Positions 56,739 to 64,000 of a DNA stretch of 64,000 nucleotides are shown piece by piece. Numbering within the stretch: position 1 is the first letter of the stretch; each line of letters opens with the position of its first letter. The stretch covers positions 85,681,716 to 85,745,715 of the forward strand of contig NC_035436.2 of assembly GCF_002127325.2 (NCBI RefSeq). Direction: 5' to 3'. Both the position numbers and the translations under genes were made by a program. The stretch comes from Helianthus annuus. Lineage: Eukaryota > Streptophyta > Magnoliopsida > Asterales > Asteraceae. The notes beneath the pieces are model-generated. The model saw nothing but the letters and a program-made list of their open reading frames with translations. It was not told where the DNA came from and did not search any database.

Positions 56739-58813
56739 TGTGACACCCCCAAAATCCCACTAGCGGAAATCCCGCGAGGCGTGTTGCGCATCAGAGTTCG
56801 AGCCACCAATCACATTGAACCAATAGTAAATACTTAAATAAAACATAACATCAAATCCCAAAGTGTTGTGTAGCGGAAGCATTTGATAAATCGTTTAGCA
56901 ATTGTTTCATAATAATAATTAAAACCAATGTTTCAAATGTAAGTTAATCCATGAGTTTCGATCCATGACCACTTCAGCATTCCCAGATAGCAAGTCCATA
57001 TTCCAAGTGCTAAAGACCTACAAGCATGCAAACAAGTGTGTCAGACTACGCTGGTGAGTTCAAGGTTTTGTTAACGTGTTGAGTTACCAGATGTAAGTTA
57101 ATGCGAGTCAATGTTGCGTTACAATGTTGCTCATGTTAGATACCCTAGGGAGTGTGCCCATGTGTATCCGGGGAGTGGTTACCCCTTGTTTGCTATGTTG
57201 CCATCGTTAGATACCCTAGGGAGTGTGCCCATATGTATCCGAGGAGTGTGCCTCTAACAACCATAGCCCTATCCAGATAATTAGTTCACGCCCGTCCTTA
57301 CGGCCCGGTGTGAGGTTTCCCACCTAATAGCGCTATCAACTAATTACCCCCATTGCCCTCCAGGCAATAACCAAAACCGATTAAGTTGTTTACCCAATGT
57401 TTCCCTTCCAAATGTTTACCAGTTGTCCCAAACCACCGGGACGCATGCTTGAGAAAATGCAATGAACTCACATGGGGTTGCTCGGTATGATTCACACAGT
57501 TCAATTAAGTTATAGAGCGATTAACCACGTCCTACCACAGTTATCATACCAATCAGATTCGTATTCAAGTATTGCACATAGGTTCTACACGTATTGTAAC
57601 AGGTTGTACAAGTATTCATCATCGTATAGGTATCAGCGTAAACAGTTGCATAACAAGCATAGTCCAAGTGTTCAGCCCAATCAGTTGGGCTCGTAATAGT
57701 GTGCAGGCCCAATATCAGAGTGTACGGTTATATGGTCTCTAGTCGAGAGCTCGAGTCGCAACGAAGGAAGGTCTCGAGTCGCAACAAAGGTCGTTTCGGT
57801 TTGTCATGGTCCGGTTACGAGTCGCAACGGGACTCGCAATCGTGGTTTCGGTACATGCTGTTTTGTGTCGGTGTGCGTCGGTCTCGAGTCGCAACTGGAC
57901 TCGCAACCACGGTTTCGAGTTGTGCTGCTGTGTGTCGGTGTGAGGTCTCGAGTCGAGACTAGGTGTTTCCGACTCGCAACCTCTTGTCGCAACCCGGTGT
58001 AACTGACTTCCTGATTCGTAGCTTCTAAATTCCGTAACAGATTATGCACAAATTTGGCAGTTCAATCAGGATCAATTAATAGTTTTTCAATGGCATTCAT
58101 ACGGATCAAACAACAGTTTTTAACCAAGATTCATGCATGTTCATACCATTATCATCAAGAACAGTGGATCGGATCATTTGACAATCGATTTCATAGACTA
58201 TCAAGCAACCTAAATCATATTCCCAAATCATAACATCACAGCCGGTTACACTTATCCATTTAGTTCTACATCATGCAACCTTATATACTCATAATTAACC
58301 CTATCATGAACCGAATAACATGAATACAAACAATCATACTAACAAGAACCCTAGATTAACATGTATGATTATTATAACACACACTTCACAACATTATTCA
58401 ACAGGTAATCGGTAAACATGAACACTAACCGAGATGCTAAAGATGATTAATCCGAACTACAAGCTTCGCGAAAGGGGGTATCGGCTGCCTTTGTTCCGAG
58501 TCGAGAGGGAATGCAAGAGTTCCAGGGTTTGTGTAACTTGTGTGAGTTTGTGAGAATGAGGGAACACCCCCAAGGGTGTCGTGTTTTGTGTGTTGGGAAT
58601 GGGCCGAACCCATTATCGAGTCATCCTTGGTCTCGAGTCCAAGTGAGTGTAAACCGAGTGGGCCGAGTTAAATTGTGTAATCGAGTGGGTCATGTACGGT
58701 CTAATCATGTAACATATAAACATATCACAATTTCACATATATCACGTTATTACTAATGTTCACCTAATCACGTTACGTTACACAAAAGTGGGTTCGAAAT
58801 ACGAGTTGTCACA
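56739..58813 (-). repeat. Element F, 3' LTR
   Basis: It starts TGTGACACCCCCAAAATCCC and ends ACGAGTTGTCACA on the plus strand. It contains two copies of a segment with TTAGATACCCTAGGGAGTGTG (57147 and 57212, about 65 bp apart) and a cluster of GAGTCGCAAC words (57740-57990). Confidence 0.8.
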
Positions 58814-58942
58814 GTATCCCCAACTAAAAAGAAATTTCGTCCCGAAATTTGGTACGCATTCACTGAGAAAGCTAGATAAGTTAAAGCAGCTAGATAAGTT
58901 AAAGCTAGGTAAGTTATGTCGTTTGCTGGTTTTCCTGGGGTG
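58814..58942 (-). promoter_or_regulatory. Element F polypurine tract and 3' untranslated stub
   Basis: On the minus strand TTAGTTGGGGATAC ends next to the LTR start TGTGACAACTCG. AAATTTCGGGACGAAATTTC palindromes lie at about 58833 and 58967. AGCTAGATAAGTTAAAG is repeated at 58870 and 58887. Confidence 0.65.
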
Positions 58943-61900
58943 TCACATCCTCCCCAACTTGAATGGGAATTTCGTCCCGAAATTCACTAGTTGCATCAAC
59001 ATTAGGTTCGCTAGATTTCGACTGTCTTCGGGGAATAAATGCGGATACTTAAGTTTCATCTGGTCCTCGCGTTCCCACGTGAACTCTGGACCACGTCTTG
59101 AGTTCCAACGAACTCTCACAATCGGTACACGGCTGTGTTTACGAACTTTAACTTCCCGATCCATAATCTCAATTGGTTCTTCGACAAACTGCAATTTGTC
59201 ATCTATCTTTAGCTCTTGGAATGGTACTACTAGTGCTTCATCAACCAAACACTTCTTTAGCTGCGATACGTGAAATACATCATGGACATTACCCAACTCA
59301 GCCGGTAATTCCAATCTGTAGGCCACCTTTCCAATCCGTTCCACAATTTTGAAAGGTCCTACATAACGAGGGTTTAGTTTGCCGCGTTTCCCAAAACGCA
59401 CCACACCCTTCCAGGGTGAAACCTTTAACATAACGCGGTCATTAACTTCAAATTCCAGCGGTTTACTACGCTTGTCAGCGTAGCTTTTCTGGCGATCGCG
59501 AGCTGCGGCCATACGGTTTCGGATCTGTACAATGCTTTCTGATGCCTCGAGCACAAACTCAGGGCATGTGATTTGACTATCACCCACCTCATGCCAACAG
59601 AGAGGTGAACGACATTTCCGTCCGTACAGTGCTTCGAACGGGGCTGCCTTAATACTTGAATGGTAGTTGTTGTTGTAGGAGAACTCTATCAACGGTAGGT
59701 GCTTCTCCCATCCTTTTCCAAAGTCGAGTACACATGCCCGTAGCATGTCTTCTAGTGTTTGGATGGTGCGCTCGCTTTGACCATCCGTCTGCGGGTGATA
59801 AGCGGTACTCATGTCGAGTTGGGAACCAAACGATTTATGCATTGACTGCCATAACTCTGAAGTGAAACGCGGATCACGGTCTGAAATGATAGAAGTTGGC
59901 ACCCCATGCCTAGAGACCACTTCCTTAAGGTAGATTGCTGCCAATTGCGAGAACTTGTCTGTTTCCCTGATTGCTAAGAAGTGTGCTGATTTCGTGAGGC
60001 GATCAACAATCACCCAAATGGTGTCATTCCCAGCTTGAGTTCTTGGTAGACCTGTCACGAAATCCATGGCGATCTGTTCCCACTTCCACGTGGGTATTTC
60101 TGGTTGTTGCAGTAGACCTGAGGGCTTTTGATGTTCCGCTTTGACTTTAGCACAAGTCAAACATTTGCTGACATAGGTTGCTATATGAGCCTTCATGCTG
60201 GGCCACCAGTAGGTAGTTTTCAAGTCGTGGTACATCTTATCTGATCCAGGATGTACAGAGTAGCGTGATTTGTGTGCCTCTTCCATTACAAGTTCTCGTA
60301 AGTTGCCAAAGAGTGGGACCCAAATGCGTCCAGTTACGTAGTAAGCACCGTCTCCCTTTCGTTCTAGTCGTTGCCTCGAGCCACGTAAAGCTTCAGCTCG
60401 AACATTCTCTGGTTTTAACGCTTCTAGCTGGGCGTCTCGTATCTGGGAAGGAAGATTGGACTGGATCGTGAGTTGCAATGCTCGCACACGCCTAGGTGCA
60501 TTATCCTTTCTGCTGAGGGCGTCAGCTACAACGTTTGCCTTGCCCGGATGATACTTGATGGCACATTCATAATCATTCAATAATTCCACCCATCGTCGTT
60601 GTCGCATATTCAACTCTTTCTGGTCGAAGATGTGCTGGAGGCTCCTATGTTCGGTGTAGATGGTGCATTTGGTACCGTACAGATAGTGTCTCCAAATCTT
60701 CAACGCAAATACCACCGCTCCTAACTCCAAGTCGTGTGTCGTGTAGTTCTTCTCGTGCACCTTCAACTGACGGGAAGCATAAGCTATCACCTTCTCGCGT
60801 TGCATCAACACGCAACCGAGACCCTGAATCGAAGCATCACAATAAACCACAAAATCTTCGGTTCCCTCTGGTAGCGACAAAATCGGTGCACTGCAAAGTT
60901 TCTGTTTTAACAACTGGAAGGCCTCTTCCTGCTTTGTTCCCCAAGAGTACGCCGTGTTCTTCTGTGTCAGTGAGGTGAGGGGTTGCGTGATTTTCGAGAA
61001 ATCTTTAATGAACCTTCGATAATACCCTGCGAGACCAAGAAATTGTCGCACCTCAGACGGAGTCTTTGGTGCCGCCCAATTCTTAACTGCATCCACCTTC
61101 GCAGGGTCCACATGTATCCCTTTCTCGTTAACAACGTGCCCAAGGAAATGCACCTCTCGAATCCAAAAGTCGCACTTAGAAAACTTCGCATACAGTTGTT
61201 ACCTTCTCAAAAGTTCCAAGATGAGACGTAGGTGACGCTCGTGATCTTCCTTGTTCTTGGAATAGACCAAGATGTCGTCAATAAACACTATAACAAACTC
61301 GTCAAGATATGGCTTGCATACGCGGTTCATGAGATCCATGAAAACCGCTGGTGCATTGGTCAATCCAAACGGCATGACCAAAAACTCATAGTGTCCGTAG
61401 CGCGTTCGAAAAGCCGTCTTGGGAACATCCTCTTCCCTAACCCTTACCTGGTGATACCCCGATCTTAAGTCAATTTTGGAATAGAAGCTTGACCCTTGCA
61501 ACTGGTCGAACAAGTCGTCGATGCGTGGTAACGGATAGCGGTTCTTAATGGTCACCTTGTTGAGCTCTCGATAGTCGATACACATACGAAATGACCCGTC
61601 TTTCTTCTTTACGAACAGAACTGGGGCTCCCCAAGGCGACGAACTGGGTCGAATGAAACCCCTATCCAACAACTCCTACAATTGATTGGACAGTTCCTGT
61701 AACTCCCCAGGTGCTAACCGGTAAGGAGCTCGAGCAATTGGAGCCGCTCCCGGTGCAAGATCAATCTGAAATTCTACTTGACGGTGAGGAGGTAACCCTG
61801 GTAGCTCCTCTGGGAACACATCAGCGAATTCTCGCACCACTGGTAGATCCTCGATCTTACTCTCTTCAGACTGAGCGTTGGTAACTAACGCTAACAGTGC

Positions 61901-62835
61901 AGGATACCCCTTTTGTAGATACTGTTGTGCACGCATGGCCGTGATAATCCCAACCATCGTCCCACTACGATGTCCTTGAACTAACAGTGGCTCTCCATCA
62001 GGGAGAGGAATACGCACAATCTTCTCCTTACATAGAATTTCTGCTTGGTGCTTAGACAACCAATCCATGCCTACCACTATGTCAAAACTACCGAGCGTAA
62101 CGGGAAGGAGGTCAATGTCAAACACCTGACCCACGAGATCTAGTTTGCATCCAAAAAGGACATTTGAGGCTTCTATCGTCTTACCATCTGCTAGTTCTAC
62201 TACTTGTTTAACTTCTAAAGGTGTCGGGGTTATCCCTAATCGTTGACTAAACTCTAGGGACACGTAACTCCAATCGGCACCCGAATCAAATAATACAGAA
62301 GCAATACGATCATTAACAGGAAACGTACCAGTTACAACGTTGCCGTCATTCCTGGCATCCCCTGCTCCAAGCTGGAACACTCTGCCGCGAGCACCATTTC
62401 CCCCATTATTGCCGTTGTTGTTGTTGTTCCCAGCAATTTTATTATTCGGGCGGTTGTTGTCGTTGGCGTTCTGGTTTAACTGAGGGCAATCCCGCTTAAA
62501 GTGGCCCTCGTCACCACACTGGTAGCACCCCTTCCTAAAACCCTGGTTCTGCTGGGGTGGTTGTCCCTGTTGTCTCTGATTCTGCTGGTTTTGTTGCTGC
62601 TGGTGTTTAGGCTGTGGGGCCCTACAATCCCTGGCCTCATGGCCTGCCTTACCACACCTGTCACACTTCCGATTACACGACCCGAAATGATGATAGCCAC
62701 ACTTGTTACATCGTGGCTTCTTCCCTGCATACGAACCCTGGCTGTGGCCACTTCCCTGGCCTTGATTGACAGAAGACGATTGGCTGATGTTGCGGTTGCT
62801 GTTGTCTGGCCTTTTCTGAGTCTGACCACACTGGA
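58943..62835 (-). pseudogene. pol: Element F nucleocapsid-pol frame, two in-frame stops
   Basis: One minus-strand frame covers everything. Knuckles CDRCGKAGHEARDC and CYQCGDEGHFKRDC come first, then aspartic protease ([24 protein letters not shown]). RT has [45 protein letters not shown] and catalytic FIDD. RNase H has [10 protein letters not shown], and [10 protein letters not shown] where relatives have TDHRSL. Integrase has the H-H-C-C finger, [17 protein letters not shown] and [12 protein letters not shown]. The tail has [20 protein letters not shown] and ends FKLGRM. Breaks are TAG at 61676 just before the RT domain and TAA at 61199 inside RT. In a working copy it would cleave the polyprotein, copy RNA to DNA and integrate it in the nucleus. 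Confidence 0.88.
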
Positions 62836-63690
62836 TGCTTTGTCGTAGTCGCTCCACTTTCGTTTGTTATCATTAGCAGATGTAGTAGCGGTGGGTGTCG
62901 TAGCAGCAGTGGCTGAAACGCGCGGAGGTAACGAATCGCTTTCCACCTCTTGGTCCACAATCTTATGAGTCAGACGAACGATCTGTGTCAAATCATTGAG
63001 ATGGGCTGCAGTGACCAAGCTCTTCACACGCGGAGGCAACCCTTTGATGAATAACTCAATCCTCCGGGACATAGGTCGGGATAAGTTTGGGCACATGTCG
63101 GCAAGTTCATACGATCGCTTCACATACGCTTCGACTTCAGATCCAACCATCTTCAAGTCATAGTATTCGTTTTCCAACTTCTGGACCTCGTCCCGAGGAC
63201 AGTACTCCTCCCTGATCAGTTCTTTAAAGTCTTCCCAGGTCGTGGCATTCGCTGCCTCGATGCCCAACAACTGCACCTGGGCGTTCCACCACGTTAGGGC
63301 ACCATCTGCCAAGGTACCCGCAGCATATTTCACCCTGTCCCCAGCGGGACAGTTACAGATAGCAAACACAGACTCTGCTTTTTCGAACCATCTTAGGAGT
63401 CCCACAGCCCCTTCAGTCCCGGTGAAGGTCTGTGGCTTGCAGTCCATAAACATTTTGAACGTACACGCAGGCTGGTTAGGTTGAGGTTGCGCTTGTTGAC
63501 CTAAATAACGGGAGGAAACACAGTATAGGAATGAAAAGACGTGTACGTGGTATAAGAGTAAAGAGTACTTGGTACACTCCGTACCAGCTTGATAGGCTGC
63601 TAAAGCCTCAGCCACGCGGGTATTGATTAGGTCATTCAACTCAGCCTGAGTCATGTTGATGTTGCCACGTCCGTGTCCTCGTCCACTCAT
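62836..63690 (-). pseudogene. gag: Element F gag, two exons, frameshift at the linker
   Basis: Exon 1 runs 63690-63585 and starts MSGRGHGRGNINMTQAEL. The intron is 63584-63501. Exon 2 reads GQQAQPQPNQPACTFKMF, GTEGAVGLLRWFEKAE, GALTWWNAQVQLLG, ELIREEYCPRDE and RRIELFIKGLPPRVKS, the gypsy capsid domain. Near 62825-62860 the frame shifts within the Ser/Gln-rich linker, and the nucleocapsid continues in the pol frame. The intron is 84 bp, a multiple of three without stops, so the unspliced frame is also open and would add 28 residues. Gag packages the element RNA in cytoplasmic particles. Confidence 0.82.
63501..63584 (-). other. Putative 84-bp spliced intron in element F gag
   Basis: GTACGGAG at the 5' end and CGTTATTTAG at the 3' end. 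Exon context CAAGCTG/GTCAAC and phase 1 match the 97-bp interval in element A, with the junction at the same Gly codon. Confidence 0.65.
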
Positions 63691-63835
63691 GTTTCTATAG
63701 TTGGGAATAAACCGATTTAGAAATCGAAACGGAACAGGAGTCAAGTATCATACTGATATTCACGTACTACTAAGTTCACACATAGTAGGACAGAACCCTT
63801 CTCACGCTCGATAAGCCTCTCTGGGACTTGCATGC
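63691..63835 (-). other. Element F 5' leader, truncated
   Basis: About 145 bp upstream of gag. No PBS (TGGTATCAGAGC on the minus strand) is present before the next LTR starts, so the leader is interrupted here. Confidence 0.5.
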
Positions 63836-64000
63836 TGTAACATTTGTGCCTGTAATCATCATGAACAGTTCAATTATCAATAAAATAATGTTATTTGGTC
63901 CCAATGTTTGTTTCATTGTGCTTTACATTTTTCGTGTTTTGGCTTTTGTTCAATTTCAAACTCTACATCGCTTTCTGGAGAGTTATACGTTAACTAGTAC
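63836..64000 (+). repeat. LTR K, C-family, runs off the right edge
   Basis: TGTAACATTTGTGCCTG resembles the start of the C LTR (TGTGACACCTGTG). TTCAAACTCTACATCGCTTTC and TGGAGAGTTATACG closely match C's LTR about 120 bp from its start (near 5795). Orientation is the same as element C. Confidence 0.6.

Larger units (their letters stand above)
56739..63835 (-). mobile_element. Element F: Ty3/gypsy retrotransposon, nearly intact frame
   Basis: On the minus strand it has gag with a small intron, protease, RT, RNase H, integrase, chromodomain-like tail, PPT and a 3' LTR of 2,075 bp. Its proteins are closest to element A. Only one frameshift (gag linker) and two stops (61676, 61199) break the main frame. 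The 5' LTR and PBS are not in the window because a C-family LTR starts at 63836. Confidence 0.85.

Noticed and set aside
58788..59273. Plus-strand frame of 161 codons at the end of F
   Set aside because: Antisense to the F integrase tail, which has strong motif support on the minus strand.
1..64000. tRNA or rRNA genes, or an endogenous pararetrovirus
   Set aside because: No tRNA-like cloverleaf or rRNA segment was noticed by eye. The pol order (RNase H before integrase, with LTRs, PBS and PPT) fits Ty3/gypsy elements, and no movement-protein or coat-protein motif was seen.

Overview
This is repeat-rich plant nuclear DNA. Almost all of it is nested LTR retrotransposons, and no intact host gene is visible. 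The element families point to the daisy family (Asteraceae, such as lettuce, tansy, wormwood or sunflower). These are Ty3/gypsy polyproteins with GTEGAVGLL-type gags, very large copia-like gags, and accessory ORFs of the HVRAFW...MYPRF type. That assignment rests on family recall and not on a search.

Layout. 1-3649 looks like non-LTR sequence ending in a Helitron-type 3' terminus (hairpin plus CTAG at 3621-3649). It carries two exons of a damaged KH-domain RNA-binding protein gene (1691-2447) and several small MITE-like elements. From 3650 to 42983 lies element A, a minus-strand Ty3/gypsy copy that has been split twice. Its left LTR survives as 3650-3878 and its right LTR is 26242-26733 plus 40614-42983. 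Element B (4112-21376, minus, copia-like, TSD ACTCT) sits in the 3' end of A's pol. Element C (5674-14581, plus, gypsy-like with 2.8 kb LTRs, TSD CATAA) sits inside B. Element E (26734-40613, plus, gypsy, 3.5-3.7 kb LTRs, TSD CCTTC) sits in A's right LTR, and a 225-bp MITE sits in E's first LTR.

To the right of A are remnants of three more LTR elements: G (42984 to about 48048, plus, accessory ORF and 3' LTR), H (about 48050-54060, minus, accessory ORF, leader, PBS and 5' LTR) and I (54061-55479, plus, accessory-ORF tail and 3' LTR). After about 0.7 kb of unassigned DNA comes a partial LTR J (56156-56738). Element F (56739 to about 63835, minus, the best preserved gypsy copy) interrupts J. 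A C-family LTR (K) begins at 63836 and runs off the window.

How the parts work. None of the gag-pol frames is intact. A, E and F encode recognisable gag, protease, reverse transcriptase, RNase H and integrase with a chromodomain-like tail, but all carry stops or frameshifts. B and C carry gag only, and H carries only an accessory ORF after its leader, so all three would need proteins from other copies to move. The LTR pairs of B, C and E differ by only about 1-1.5 percent by eye, so the insertions are recent although the coding parts are damaged or missing. The most interesting structure is non-coding. E's leader has an array of 13 short hairpins with co-varying stems, C's 3' non-coding region has a 102-bp higher-order repeat built from four hairpin subunits, and the gag genes of A and F share a small phase-1 intron at the same position.
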